Shown here in pieces: positions 11,104-23,412 of a stretch of DNA of 64,000 nt (its first letter is position 1; every line of letters starts with the position of its first letter). This DNA comes from Primulina eburnea (taxonomy: Eukaryota; Streptophyta; Magnoliopsida; Lamiales; Gesneriaceae): NCBI RefSeq assembly GCF_022965805.1, contig NC_133108.1:20861545-20925544 (forward strand). The letters are read 5' to 3'. Position numbers and translations under genes: made by a program. The notes under the pieces are model-generated. The model was not told where the DNA came from. It saw only the letters and a list, made by a program, of their open reading frames with translations, and ran no database searches.

Positions 11104-14100
11104 TCATGTAAATAACTCGGGATGTCTCTGTCTTATATCTGCTTCTGTCTCCCAAGTCGCTTCCTCGATGCCATGACGACTCCACTGAACTTTCACAAGC
11201 GGAATAGTCTTCGTTCTGAGCTGCTTCTCTTTCCGATCAAGAATCTGTATCGGTTGCTCAACGTAACTCAAAGTCTGATCAAGCTCGGATTCGTCAGGCT
11301 GAATGACATGAAAAAGATCTGGCATATATCTACGAAGCATCGATACATGAAAACGTCATGTATCCCAGATAAAGAAGGAGGAAGAGCAAGTCGATATGCT
11401 CGATCGCCAATCTTCTCAAGAATCTCATACGGACCGACGTATCTTGGAGACAATTTCCCACGTTTGCCAAATCTGACAACGCCTCTCAAAGGAGAAATCT
11501 TCAAGAATACTCTGTCCCTTTCTTCAAATACTAGAGGTCTACGTCTGACGTTCGCATACTTGGCTTGTCTATCTTGTGCCGTCTTCATTCGCTTCTGAAT
11601 TATTTTCACTTCTCAATCATCTCTCGAATTATATCAGGCCCAAGTTCTGGTACCTCAGATATATCATCCCAGTACAACGGAGATCTGCACTTCTTGCCAT
11701 ACAAAGCTTCAAACGGTGCCATCTCGATACTCGTCTGATAGCTGTTGTTGTACGAGAATTCACAAAATCGCAGTGAATCTTGTCAACTAGTGCCAAAATA
11801 TAGCACTATAGCTCTCAACATGTCCTCTAAAGTCTGGATAGTCCGCTCTGACTGTCCGTCTGTCTGAGGATGATAAGCAGTACTCAGGTGCAATGTCGTA
11901 CCTAAAGCCTACTGCAAACTGTGCCAGAAATGTGAAGTGAATCGGGGATCACGATCTGATACGATAGACTTCGGCATACCATGCAATCTGACTACCTCTC
12001 TGACATACAACTCTGCCATCTAATCGTGTCGGTATGTCATTCTGTATGGAATAAACATGCTGATTTGGTTAATCTGTCAATAATGACCCAAATCGCATCA
12101 TAGCCCCGGGATGATCGTGGTAACTTCGTCACGAAATCCATGGAAATGTGATTCCATTTCCATTCAGGAATATACAAACTCTGAAGTAGACCTCCAGGAT
12201 TCTTTCTCTCAGCCTTCACCTGTTGGCAATTTAAGCACTTAGACACAAATTCGGCAATATCTGACTTCATCTGTTTCCACCAGAACTGTGTCTTCAAGTC
12301 ATTGTACATATTTCTGCCACAAGGATGAATACTAAACCGACTACAGTGCGCTTCTGACATAATCTGTTGTTTCAATTCTGTAACATCTGGCACTACAATA
12401 CGGTTATTCACATACAGAACATAATCATGTACCTGATACTCTGACTGATGTCCTGATCTGACCATATCAATCGACTTCTGCACATTCTGATCAGTTTTGT
12501 GGGCTTCCTTGATTCTTATAATCAAATCTGGCTCAACTTGAATCGAAGCAAGTCGTAACGGTCTACTATCTGTATCAAATGTCAATCCGGACAAACAGTA
12601 ATCTTCAACTAAATTCTAAATACCTATCGTCGATAAGGATAAGGAACATACCATTCGACTCAAGGCATCTGCTGCCGCATTTGACTTTCCTGGATAGTAC
12701 TTGATCTCACAATCCAAATCTTTCAATAGATCAAGCCATCTACGCTGTCTCATGTTCAACTCTGACTGAGAAAACAAGTATTTTAGACTCTTGTGATCGG
12801 AATAGATCTCAAATTTCTCGCCATACAGATAATGACGCCAGATCTTTAGTGAAAATACAATATCCGCCAATTCAAGATCATGAATTGGGTACCGGGTCTC
12901 GTGAGTCTTCAACTGTCTCGAGGCGTATGCGATCACATGTCCTCGCTGCATAAGAACACATCCTAGCCCTCTGTGAGATGCATCGCAATATACAACGAAA
13001 TCACCAGTACCTGAAGGAATCATCAAGACAGGTGCACTGGTCAGTCTCTTCTGCAACTCTAGGAAGCTAGACTCACAATCCTCAGACCATACAAACGGAG
13101 TATTCTTCTGTGTCAACTAGGTAACCGGCCTCGCAATACTGGAAAAATCTTTGATGAATCGTCGATAGTACCCTGCTAAACCCATGAAACTGCGTATCTC
13201 AGGCACAGAGGTCGGTCTCGGCTAACTGATCACAGCTTCAACTTTACTCGGATCCACAGAAATACCATCTCCAGATATGATATGACCCAAGAAGACAACC
13301 TGTTTCAACCAGAACTCACACTTGGACAGTTTAGCATACAATTGCTCATTTCTCAATGTCTGCAATACAATTATCAAATGATCGGCATGCTCAGTCATAC
13401 TCTTGGAATACACCAAAATATCATCGATAAAAACAATCAAAAACTCATCTAAATACCTCTGAAAAACACGTTTCATCAATCCCATAAATACCACTGGAGC
13501 ATTCGTTAAACCAAAAGGCATGACAACAAATTCGTAATGTCCATACCTTGTTCGGAATGCTGTCTTCGGTATATCAACATCTCGAACTCTGAGTTAGTGA
13601 TATCCTGATCGTAAATCAATCTTGGAATAGATAGAAGATCCATGCAACTGATCAAATAAGTCGTCGATACGAGGCAAATGATACTTGTTCTTTATCGTTG
13701 CCTTATTCAGTTGCTGGTAGTCGATACACAATCTCATCGAACCGTCTTTCTTTCGTACAAAAAGTACCGGAGCGCCCCAAGGAGATACACTAGGTCTGAT
13801 ATACCCCTTGGCTAGAAGATCTTCTAATTGTGCTTTCAATTCTTTCAGTTCTATCGGCGCCATCCTATACGGAGCTCGAGATATAGGAACAGTACCTGGC
13901 ACAAGATCTATGCTGAAATCTATCTCTCGGGCTGGGGGTAACCCTGGGATCTCATCTGGAAATACCTCAGCAAATTCCCGTACTACTGGCAAATCTGCCA
14001 ATGTCGGGCTCGATTTCTGTAGATCTACAGGATAGACAAGGAACCCCTCTGCTTATTTCTACAACAATCTACTCATAGTCAGAGCAGACACTAAGGGAAT

Positions 14101-14480
14101 CCGAGATCTGGAACCCTTATCGTAGAATTTCCATTCTTCTGTCGTTTCAGGTCTGAATCTGACAATCTTGTGAAAACAGTCTACGGTGGCTCTGTACTTA
14201 GTTAACATGTCAATCCCGACAATACAATCAAAATCAGATAAGCCAAGTACAACACAGTCTAAATCAATCTCATGCCCCTCAAACTGTAGTATACAATGTC
14301 TAACTGAAGTCACAGATATCAAACCACTTCCCAACGGAGAAGAAATAGCACTACAATAGACAATGACTCGACAGGCAATGCATGTGTCAATGCAAAATGC
14401 TCAGAAATGAATGTATGGGATGCACCTGTGACTATCAACATATATGCAGGATAACTGCAAAGAAAACAGTTACCTGCAAT
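11104..14480 (-). pseudogene. pol: GyC pol (broken)
   Basis: In minus-strand order, protease has LIVTGASHTFIS at about 14440, where Val replaces the catalytic Asp of the usual D-T/S-G. The linker and RT open at 14001 ([12 protein letters not shown]...[13 protein letters not shown]), with a stop at 13593 within YH(Q)[14 protein letters not shown] is at about 13420. RNase H lies at 13116-12616 ([25 protein letters not shown]). Integrase occupies 12594-12037 and 11609-11268, with H-H-C-C residues and the WVIIDRLTKS core. The chromodomain-like tail VQWSRHGIEEATWETE is at about 11160-11210. Several stops fit CAA/CAG to TAA/TAG or TGG to TAG changes. Confidence 0.85.
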
Positions 14481-15624
14481 CACATCGTCTGGTGCATCCT
14501 GGGCCTGCTCCTCTGTCAGTGCGAACACTCGAGCCTGCTGTCTGGGAGGTTGGCTCACTGTCTGGCTACCTCTGGCTCGGGACTGAGTGTGTGCAGGTGG
14601 CGGCTGGAAGGAATGAACAGATGATGCTTGCCGCTCAGGCTGAGATACTGAACTAGATGCCCCAATACTCTGAGCTTGTTGTGCACCTATCTGTGGACAA
14701 ACTCTGGCAAAGTGTCCCTGCTGTCTACAAATATTGCATCGACCCATCACTGCCTGACACTGCTCAGTGGCATCCCTACCTCCACAAGAACTACAATAAA
14801 CACCTGTATACTCTGAACTCTGGCCAGGACCTCTCTGTCGTGACCCACTGGAGCTCGACGAACTGTTCCCTGATCTCTTGAACTGCTTGCCTCTAACTTT
14901 GAAAGAATCTTTATTGCCACTACTACTGCTTCCACTATCAAATCAAGGAGGAGGTGGTATAAACTGTGCGGCGGCCTGTGGCGGTCTCTGAGTCTGAACA
15001 CTATAGGAAGCTCCTCGCTGTCTAATCAAGCCAGCCTCGGCTCCTTTCGCTCTAGGTATTGGGTCGTCCCGTGTTCACCAAAGTAAAAATATCCGGGTTC
15101 AAACCATTGATGAACTGATCGGCGACTTCTTCATCATTTCCTGCCACGTGTGGCGCAAATCGGAGCAAGGAAGAAAACTTGGCAACATACTCTTCTATGT
15201 TCAACTGCCCCTGTCTGAAGTTGGCAAATTCTGCCCCGTTGTCTTTTCGATAGGAGACTGGAAAGAAACGCTGATAAAATTCATCTTTGAATACCTTCCA
15301 AGTAATATCGATCCCTCGATGGTCCAATGCTCTTTTCGTGGTAAGCCACCAACTCTTTGCTACTTCCTGCAACTGATGCCCAATAAGTTTCACTCTTCGT
15401 TCATCTGTATAAGCAAGAGATTCAAATAGCATCTCTATATCCTCTAACCAGCTCTCACAATCCACTGCAGTCTCTGTGCCCTTGAAACTCGGGGGATGGA
15501 ATGACTGAAACCTCTTCAATAACGTCTCCATAGGTGTAGCGGTCACATCCATCTGAGTACCTGACGTACTACCCTGTTCTGGCACTTGACCTGCAGCTGG
15601 TTGTGGTATTCTTCTAGGCGGCAT
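14481..15624 (-). pseudogene. gag: GyC gag (broken)
   Basis: The ATG at 15624 gives MPPRRIPQ and an open frame of 190 codons. It carries the gag core (ESWLEDIEMLFESL, VKLIGHQLQEVAKSWW, YQRFFPVSYRKDNGAEF, FINGLNPDIF) and ends in a stop at 15052. The rest is frame-shifted; the nucleocapsid knuckle CNICRQQGHFARVC is readable at about 14740-14700, followed by a Gln/Ser-rich linker. It is homologous throughout to GyB gag. Confidence 0.85.
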
Positions 15625-15866
15625 ATCTGATTATCAACATGATTAGTACACTATCTATACAAGCTGTGTCAGCCCTCCTATGATCATATACCTCTGATCC
15701 AGAATCGGTTCTGATTCAGTCTTTACAAATACATGCTGCAATCAACTCAGATAACAATACAACATGTAATAGGGAAAGCAATAAATCATGCTAGCACATC
15801 AAAAGCAAGGAAGATGACTCGATCTACCCCGCTCATTCTATTCTATCTCAGTTTACAGAACCTATT

Positions 15867-15878
15867 GCTCTGATACCA
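15867..15878 (-). other. GyC primer-binding site
   Basis: Minus-strand TGGTATCAGAGC, five bases inside the 5' LTR boundary at 15884. Confidence 0.95.
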
Positions 15879-15883
15879 CCTGT

Positions 15884-17685
15884 TGTGGGGAGCCGGGCTC
15901 TAACTCAATTCTTTTGGGATTTATTGGATCTTTTCTAAAAAAATGTGGGTCAAATTTTTGCTTTGAACATAAAATCAAATGTATAAATAAAGCAAGATGT
16001 CTCTATTTTATTTCAACAAACATAAATACAAACATGTCTTGTTTCAACATTTATATACAAACTAGTATTAACAATGTCCAAACATCTAGACCGCTAGTTT
16101 TTCTTCCATGCCCGTGATCACCACCCTATCAATCTCTCATCCTCGTCAAGACCCAGATCTTGTCCCACCTATTGCCATGCATAAATACAGACACAACAAC
16201 AGCCGGAATCTTCGGTGAGAACGAATCCCAGTATAAAACATGTTATACATGCATATACGCAATATAAATCATGAAGTACACTAACATGAATAAGAGCAAT
16301 AGCAATAGGTTCCATAATCTATGAAACCAAAGCAATATAAGTATGCAACTCCAATCAATTCATATCTTGACTCTACTCGAACTCTAACTCTAGGGATCCC
16401 GGTGTGAATAAGACGTCACTTTCTGCCACCTACCCTCCCAATCGGGGTGACGGTACGTCTTATTTCTAGAATTCGGTCATGTCTGTATCGAATATCTACA
16501 ATCGAAGTCGATCTGCTCCTATGCGTCGATACCACCGAACGTCTAGTTTGGCAAGTCTGCCAATGACTCCTATCTCAATGCTTGAATATAAATCTATAAA
16601 CAAGACATAATCAAAATCAAATATAAACAACAATCTAGTATGTGATTTTGGGAAACTCCAACCAATTCTGATTCGAGTCATATCTCCCGAATTCACATGA
16701 ATTATACCTTTCGTCGCACAGTATTTGTCGTGGTCGAGATCTCGGTATCGAATCTGATAATATCAACTCTGAAATGGCTATACAGAGAGGTACAATATCA
16801 TTTACCAACTCCATTCAATGCATATACAAATCAATAACTAATCTCAATACATTTTGACGGCATAGCGACTTATTTTCTCGATACCGGTCACTCAATAACA
16901 CTCAATATATTATCCACAAGCCATAACATCAATAACAACAATCATGATCTCCCAAAATCTGCCTTATCTCAACTCATACAAGCTGGAATTTCATAACAAT
17001 AGCATATGACATCCGATAATCGATCTGGTTGCAAATAAATGTGTCCCAAAAATCTTAAGAACATATCATAGATCTCAATTCATCATTCTCCCAACACATA
17101 TATATCAAAACATGTTGGAATTTAATAAAACATATACCCTTTTGAAGCCCTTGATGCAAGGAGTGCAAATCTATGTTTAGATTGAAGTTTGGATGGATAA
17201 CAGTTGCACAATCTTGCTTCTAAGATGAAATCACCTTCCTTTTTTTTCGAAATGCTCCCTCGGTTCTTCTGCTCAAATGGAAGGGAAGAAGGACAACACA
17301 CCTATATGCATGGCCAAGGGCACATGTTATAATTTTTCAAGCAACACGTATGACCGCGGGTGCGGAAGCTCATGAACCGCGGCTGCGCTCAAGCTTCGGC
17401 AGGCCATCCAAAAATGCATAAACGTCGACCACGGGCGCGGTAACTTCTGCACCGCGGTTGCGATCCTAGTTCGTATAAAATTTCCCACCCTACTGGCCAT
17501 CTACCGCAGGTGCGGTCCAATCATGAGTGCAGGTGTGGTCTTCCTTGCATTCAAAACTCTAGTTTTTCATGCCTTTTCCATATCTTTCCTACTCCCATCT
17601 CACTTAGTGCTTCTCATTATATGTCATTCATACTCATATCTTCGAATATCACATCAATGAAGACTAATAAATCTCAAGTCTTACA
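15884..17685 (-). repeat. GyC 5' LTR
   Basis: An LTR of 1802 bp with TGTGGGG...CTTACA ends on the plus strand. U3 contains a CCGCGG-type array at about 17345-17535, the same motif as in GyB, upstream of an AT-rich TATA-like stretch near 17330. Confidence 0.9.
17345..17535 (-). promoter_or_regulatory. GyC U3 CCGCGG array
   Basis: About seven variants of ACCGCGGGTGCGG occur here, for example near 17351, 17376, 17428, 17452 and 17504. On the minus strand they precede a weak TATA-like element at about 17330. The promoter role is inferred from position. Confidence 0.5.
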
Positions 17686-17690
17686 CACAC

Positions 17691-19844
17691 AGCTGTGAAA
17701 AATAGCACAAACAACATTTATTTCATGTCTGCAGTAAAATCGTATGCATAAACATGACCTGTCAAAACATGGTAATAATAATAGCATGTATCATCGTCTC
17801 AACATATACGTGTTAATTTTCTTAATTTTAATTCCATTCATTAGCTGTGACTTTTATATCATCATGTCAGTCGCTGGATCCATCAACGTGTAACCGTGGT
17901 ACCCGGCGGCGAGGACATCAGCGACAGTATTACACGCCCACTAAGACCCGGCCTTACATGTTATCGTGTCATTGTGTTAGTCACAACTAAATCACTTCCT
18001 TTAAAAATGTGTGATCATAATCATCACATAAATAAAAGTATGCATATACATAATTTTTCCTTTAAACCAAGCATTCAACGTATTTATCATAATTACGAAA
18101 AAATCATGAACATGATGCACAAACATTTAAAATATCATAAAATTTTTCTCAGGGCGCTGTCAGGACCAAAATCTCACCCCGGGTGCAAAATGACCATTTT
18201 GACCCCAGAAACCCAAAATTATCGTTTTACCCATGGACCTATAAAATTCCCGAAGCTTACCAAAGTCCTTAAAATGTCCCAAAGATATTTATGATCTTTA
18301 TTAGGCGTAAACTCGAGCTCATTTTATAACTTAAACGATTCGTTTTAAAACTTGGACTAGGTCCCGGTTGTAATCCGAATCGACTCGAAACTTAACCAAA
18401 TTATTCCCAAATTTTTATCACACCTCAAAAAACTATAATGCTCCTAAAACATTATCATCAGGCCCATAATATTACGGCTGATAATTCCAGAAAATACCAT
18501 AACGTTTCGGCCCTTTCTTATTTGCACTCTATTACCCTCATCTTCCCAAAACTCACTTCCCTAGCCTACCCCGACGGCACCAGCCATAAACCAGCCTACC
18601 ACGGACCTGTAACATACCCTAAGGGACCTACCGGAACCACACAACTCGCCCCATGCATGCTGCTATCTTCTAAAGACCGAGAAACATTGAAAGCTCCTAC
18701 CGTGGCTATCCTTCTCAACTTGGCTCGATCGATCTTTCAGTCAACTCATGCATGGTCCGAACCATTCCAGACCCCAACTCAGAACCACCAGGTTCTGGTC
18801 CAGGACTGGAGAAGACACTCGCACAGTCGGAGTAGAGGAAAAGTAGATCGAACCCTCCCACAACCTCACACCCGATCGACCCTAGACTTTTTCATAAAAC
18901 TCGATCAAGATTCACACCAGCACCTAAACCTCAACAACCACGATCTGTACAGCCCCTTGTCATCCTATTATAGTAGTCCCCTTGGACCAAAAATCAAAAA
19001 AACATAAGTAACAATCGAGGGGATGCAAGAAACACTTGTAAAATCGATAACCCTGCATGCAAATGCTTGGATCGAGAGTTTTCATGCATGAATACAAACC
19101 AGCAGCATATAAACGTGTATAATGCGAGCAAAGATTATACAAAGCATGCCTGATGATGTAATAAGAACAAGAACGAGAGGTAGGAGGCGCGCGGGAGAGT
19201 TTTCTCTTGAAGATATGAAGTGGCCGATGCAATCTTCAGCTAGGGGAGGTTGGAAATGGTGAAACCGAGGGATAAGATTCTGAATGGAGGGGATGTCGGC
19301 TGTGGGGACTGTTTAGGTTTAGTTTAATGATGCTTATGTATTATTTAAAAAGGTTAACAATTAACTAGTGAGCCCTAAATTGTTAATTAAAGGTTTTAAA
19401 AAAATATATTTAAGCCCAATAAGCTTAAAAATAGGCCCATTAAATCCAAACACACTCCCGAAAAATATTTCGTGTTGGAAAGTTTTTAAAATATTAGCCA
19501 AACCCTCAAAAAGTCCCCTGATTCGATAAAATTTACATACCGTTAAAAATTACGCTCTGGCGGATAAAAATACCCAACAAAGTCCATTTCTTGATAAATA
19601 CTCTTTAAAATTAATTAAAATTAATCATGTAATAAAATAATTTTTGCTGAAAATTCTCTGGCCTGCGTTCCTCGATCGAGCGCGAAATGCACCTAGAAAC
19701 CCTAATGCATGAACTTATAAAATTTCATGAAATAAATCCTTTCATGCATGAGTTATGCATAAAAGTAATTAAACACATAATTTAAATAAAAATCCTAGAT
19801 TGCATGCATTCAGGTTACATGAATTAAATTTCTTGGACCTTACA
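17691..19844 (-). repeat. GyA 5' LTR, outer part
   Basis: Non-coding continuation of the GyA LTR after GyC, ending ...GACCTTACA at 19844. It contains long A/T-rich and pyrimidine-rich tracts. An incidental open frame on the plus strand at 18438-19007 has no recognisable protein. I see no host gene in this stretch. Confidence 0.6.
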
Positions 19845-20115
19845 AATTTAGTCGTGCGTCTTGACAGATGAAGCTCAGGACTCTGCAGGCTGATTAAGGC
19901 CCCAAACCTTGGAGTCGAGAGAAATGGCGAAAATGTTAGTTGGAGAGCCAATCCTATCAACCCTTTGCAATGAGTAATAGATAAACATTTTCAAATAGTT
20001 TTGAAAATAGTGTGAAATACTTTTAAATAGCTTTTAACACTATTTTAAAGTAACATATTTTAAAACACAGTGTTCTTCAAATGTTCTTCTTAGAACAGCT
20101 AGCTCTGATACAAAT
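19845..20115 (-). other. CoA internal leader remnant with primer site
   Basis: Next to the copia LTR, the minus-strand primer-like sequence TTTGTATCAGAGC lies at about 20101-20113 (one mismatch to the tRNA-Met site). The remaining ~230 bp would be the start of the copia internal region; no gag domain can be named with confidence. GyA interrupts it at 19844. Confidence 0.45.
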
Positions 20116-21503
20116 TGAAGGATCATGCGCTGGTTCCTTTGAAGGCATTTCAAACACAATATTCTCCAATGAGCTGCAATATCTCGTGTTTTAAGAATGT
20201 TAATACCGATGTATTAAATCGAGTTTAGTTAAAAACCAAGCGGAAGAAACTCGAAGTAATCCTTCATGAAGAAGACTGTTAAATTAGAAAACATTTTAAC
20301 TTATGTAAACTGAATAACTGAAAATCAGGGGATCAATTGTCGCATATATCAGTTCAGTTACGACAAAAAATGAACTGACGAATGCTCTAACTGATCAAGT
20401 CAGTTTGAAAACAACAATTAATCAGTTAAAACGGATGTTTATGGATGTTCGGAGACTTCAACTGATCCTATGTCACCTCTTCTACCACCTCGGGTAGGAT
20501 CCACTAGAAGACTTTGGTTTATACAACTACTTGTACAAACGCACTCAGCCTAGGACTTATACTACTGCCTCAACTGAATTCCTAGCCTATACTGAAGGCA
20601 GCACCTTTCAGCGAACACTTCTTTTATGTATGTGTGTCAAAGACTACATACAGAAGTTTAATGTCTTTGTGCAAGACTGTATTTGGGTGGAGGCGGTGAG
20701 TGTGTGTGTGTGTGGGAGCTTAACAAAGAATACACCGAAAAGGTGCTCCCACACACTGAGGGAAATATGCTTCTAATCTAAGCCGATAACACGATGAAGT
20801 GTTCATCTGGGCTGATTTTTCTTGTAAGCTAATATGCAATATGCGAGCCCTTTTTCTTTGTATCTTCACACACTTTTTTTTCTCTTCATCGATCTTCTAT
20901 TTATAGGCATGAAACTGATCGTACAGTGGGACTGAATTATTGTATCTGTTTCATCTTCAATTTGTTCCTTGGACTCTGTGTCTTGACTTTTCGACTGCTC
21001 TTCTGAAACGTTTGTCTTTAATGCTCTGATGCAACGGTCATTATTGTTCTTTGACAAGACAATTGCTTTTAGCTGGAATCCACTGAATGAGTTTGTCTTC
21101 ACCTACAACTGAAAGATTCTTAACTGACGCTCCAAACTAGTAAGCTGAACTGATATTCAGTTGGGCTGGTGAAATCAATTGACTCATCAGTTGAACTGAT
21201 TTCACTCTCATTCAGTTGAACTGATCAGCTGGGTTTCTCCATCAGTTGAACCCTACTTCGGCTGGCCGGGCTTCTGAGGTTTTCCTGCTGAGCTATCTAT
21301 CAACTGGACAATTAGCTGAACTACTCATTTGACTTATCAGTTTGCCTGATTCAGTTTGTTCGATCAGTTGGGTCATAAGTTTGCAATGTAAAGAGCTCGC
21401 AACTGATCTTAGCTTTTTCACACTAAAGTAAAATATTAGTAACATAAAATAACAAGTTTTGTTAACATCAAAATTAAGATTGCGAACTTGAAAAGTTCTA
21501 ACA
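20116..21503 (-). repeat. CoA: Ty1/copia 5' LTR
   Basis: On the minus strand it reads TGTTAGAAC...GATCCTTCA, about 1388 bp, followed by a primer-like site. A TATA box (TATAAATA, minus) lies at 20899-20906. Upstream of it, 21110-21390 holds repeats of TCAGTTGAACTGA-like near-palindromes. A short (TG)n run occurs at about 20700. No coding sequence. The rest of the element is cut off by GyA and the window edge. Confidence 0.7.
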
Positions 21504-21877
21504 CATGTATTAATCTCGAAAATAAGGGTTGTGATATCTATCAAATTTTGAAGATAATATTACATACAAAGCAGTTTTTCTCAACAAGGGAGCATATCAA
21601 AATTATGGAAGAAATATCTCGTAATTTATTGAATGAGTATCTCGAAATTTATGGAATGTTCATCTCGAAATGAATGATTTTCAACGAATTATGATAAGAT
21701 TTTGAACCCACCCCTTTAAAATACCATCACCTCATTCTAAAAAATCACACCTTCAAATTCACTCTATATTTCGAAAATCCTCTCCCAAGTGCGGATACAT
21801 TTTCGAAAATTTTGCAAAGAAAAGTTCCGTCCATTTTTTTAGTGATACATGCAGGCCAATATTATCACCAATTCTGA
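21504..21877 (+). repeat. Decayed gypsy LTR, part before the Cassandra insertion
   Basis: AT-rich, non-coding. Joined across the Cassandra element it continues into 22749-23412, which resembles the GyD LTR. Its left boundary is unclear. Confidence 0.35.
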
Positions 21878-22276
21878 TGTAACGCCCCAGATTTGACAAC
21901 TATACTCACTGTATCACAACGAGTCTTTTCAGCGTGCTTATGTCCTCACTCACACGCACCCTAGGAAACTTCCCAGGATGTCACCCATCCCAAAATTGTC
22001 CCAAGTCAAGCACGATTAACTTTGGAGTTGTTATGTGATGAGCTACCGAAATGAAGATCCAACTTCTTGATATGAGTAGTACATATCAAATTTTTAAAGC
22101 CCTTTTGTACTCTACAATCCATTACATTGAACAGTCTCGGAATCTCTCTCATTCTGGTGTGGGATCGGTTCATTCATATTCCCCCCGCCTAGAAGCCTGC
22201 CAGGAGCCGCTCATTGTCCGTGCAACCTCAAGGCACCGGCGATCACCCCACGCCCTCTTCGGCCCCGGGCCTCATA
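21878..22276 (-). repeat. Cassandra 3' LTR
   Basis: Begins TGTAACGCCCCAG on the plus strand. The far end reads CTCATA where the partner has CTCACA. It contains 5S-like sequence at about 21961-22055. Confidence 0.85.
21961..22055 (-). pseudogene. 5S rRNA-derived segment in Cassandra 3' LTR
   Basis: On the minus strand it corresponds to the central and 3' part of plant 5S rRNA, from the AACTCC(A)AAGTTAA region through GGGTGACATCCTGGGAAGT. Several substitutions separate it from a functional 5S gene. Confidence 0.8.
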
Positions 22277-22332
22277 TGCCCACCAGATTCCGCTTGGTTC
22301 GTCCCTGAACCACACCGTACTAAGAGAGGTTG

Positions 22333-22344
22333 GCTCTGATACCA
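22333..22344 (-). other. Cassandra primer-binding site
   Basis: Minus-strand TGGTATCAGAGC, two bases from the 5' LTR at 22347. Confidence 0.93.
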
Positions 22345-22346
22345 AC

Positions 22347-22743
22347 TGTAACGCCCCAGATTCGACGACTGTCCTCATTGTATCAAGACGAGTCTTTTCA
22401 ACGTGCTTATGTAATCACTCACACGAACCCTAGAAAACTTCCCAGGAGGTCACCCAACCCAAAATTGCCCCAAGTCAAGCACGCTTAACTTTGGAGTTGT
22501 TATGTGATGAGCTACCGAAAAGAAGATGCACCTTCTTGATATGAGTAGTACATATCAAATATTTAAATCCGTCTTCAACTGTACAGTCCATTAGATTGAA
22601 GAGTCTCGTAATCCCTCTCATTCCGGTGTGGGATCGGCTCGTTCTGTTTCCTCCACCTAGAAGCCTGCCAGGAGCCGCTCATTGTCCGTGCAACCTCAAG
22701 GCACCGGCCATCACCCCCACCCTCTTCGGTCCCGGGCCTCACA
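22347..22743 (-). repeat. Cassandra 5' LTR
   Basis: An LTR of 397 bp homologous to 21878-22276; on the minus strand it reads TGTGAGGCCC...GGGGCGTTACA. Confidence 0.85.
22432..22520 (-). pseudogene. 5S rRNA-derived segment in Cassandra 5' LTR
   Basis: The plus strand shows ACTTCCCAGGAGGTCACCC followed by CAAGCACGCTTAACTTTGGA, the inverse of plant 5S rRNA internal-promoter sequence (C box and A box). RNA polymerase III transcription is plausible, not shown. Confidence 0.85.
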
Positions 22744-22748
22744 TCTGA

Positions 22749-23412
22749 TCCCCTCTATTCAGAATACACTATCATATGTTTTGAACATCATGTCCAAAAT
22801 TCACCCAAATCCAACATTTAGTTTTCTGTATATAGTATTCGCAAGAAAAATGCTCAGATTTTAAGCGAGAATAGCATATATATGATTTTTTATTCCATAA
22901 ATAGGAAAAAAATATTTTAAACCAGATCTCCATCGTTCATAATTTAGTTGACGTAAGTTTGAACGTATACGGAAAGTATAGAAATCTCAATGTGATGATA
23001 AATGATACGAAATGTGATGCATGACATGTTTTTTTAAGATCATGTGTATTTATTATGCATGTGCTCGAACGGTCTCCACTTACTAGGTGATAACCATATC
23101 ACGCACTCCTTACTTTATCTTCCCCAGATAACACAGATGAAGAAGAAGAAATCTAGGAAGATGAACAAGACCAATTTTGGGGCTGATAATAAGAAGAATC
23201 AAGGATTTCATTTTAGTTTTTCTTATTTAGATGCTTCCACGAGATTATTAATATTTTGGAAATTTTTTACATTCCAAAGAAAATGTAAATTCTATGGTAA
23301 TTATGATATAAATTCGTTTTTGTTTATAGTGTACTACAAGACTTGTTGTTTGAGGATTATATGATTGTTGAACAACGTCGGAGTCGACTAACTCCGATTT
23401 TGGGGCGTGACA
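22749..23412 (+). repeat. Decayed GyD-like gypsy LTR fragment
   Basis: It follows the same order of blocks as the GyD LTR: ...TCATATGTTTTGAACATCAT, then the CCCCAGATAACAC...AAGAAGAAG segment, then GACTTGTTGTTTGAGGATTA, ending ...GGGGCGTGACA. No primer site follows the terminus, so this is a solo or truncated relic. Confidence 0.65.

Larger units (their letters stand above)
10988..17685 (-). mobile_element. GyC: Ty3/gypsy chromovirus with truncated 3' LTR
   Basis: It inserted into the GyA LTR with the 5-bp duplication CACAC at 10983-10987 and 17686-17690. On the minus strand the order is 5' LTR (17685-15884), primer site (15878-15867), gag (from 15624), pol (to 11104), then only the last ~110 bp of the 3' LTR (about 11097-10988). 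A deletion of roughly 1.7 kb has removed the polypurine tract and nearly all of the 3' LTR. Gag and pol resemble GyB and share its CACCCGCGGT U3 array, so the two belong to one family or to sister families. Confidence 0.92.
1..19844 (-). mobile_element. GyA: old Ty3/gypsy element, partial, split by two later insertions
   Basis: Read on the minus strand the parts run in the expected order. The 5' LTR is 19844 to 10609, interrupted by GyC. The primer site is 10606-10595 and a shortened gag lies at 10368-9750. After GyB (670-9277) come the protease and pre-RT region (664 to 1), and the element leaves the window. The 5-bp GATTT duplicated around GyB rejoins the two halves. Both coding parts are broken. 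The far LTR and the element's own target duplication lie outside the window, so the outer right border at 19844 rests only on the ...TTACA terminus and on the copia sequence that starts beyond it. Confidence 0.75.
21878..22743 (-). mobile_element. Cassandra-type TRIM with 5S rRNA in its LTRs, complete
   Basis: Two ~398-bp LTRs (21878-22276 and 22347-22743) flank a 70-bp internal region with a primer site. The 5-bp duplication TCTGA at 21873-21877 and 22744-22748 shows that it inserted as one unit. The element cannot encode protein; Cassandra elements are known to be mobilised in trans. Each LTR carries an inverted 5S rRNA-like segment of ~90 bp. The inner copy keeps a perfect box C region (GGGTGACCTCCTGGGAAGT on the minus strand) and a near-perfect A-box region. 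Confidence 0.92.

Noticed and set aside
18438..19007. 189-codon open frame on the plus strand
   Set aside because: Lies inside the GyA LTR, antisense to the element, with low-complexity composition and no recognisable domain.
22432..22520. A genuine 5S rRNA gene
   Set aside because: Only part of the 5S sequence is present, with substitutions, and it sits inside a TRIM LTR in two copies.
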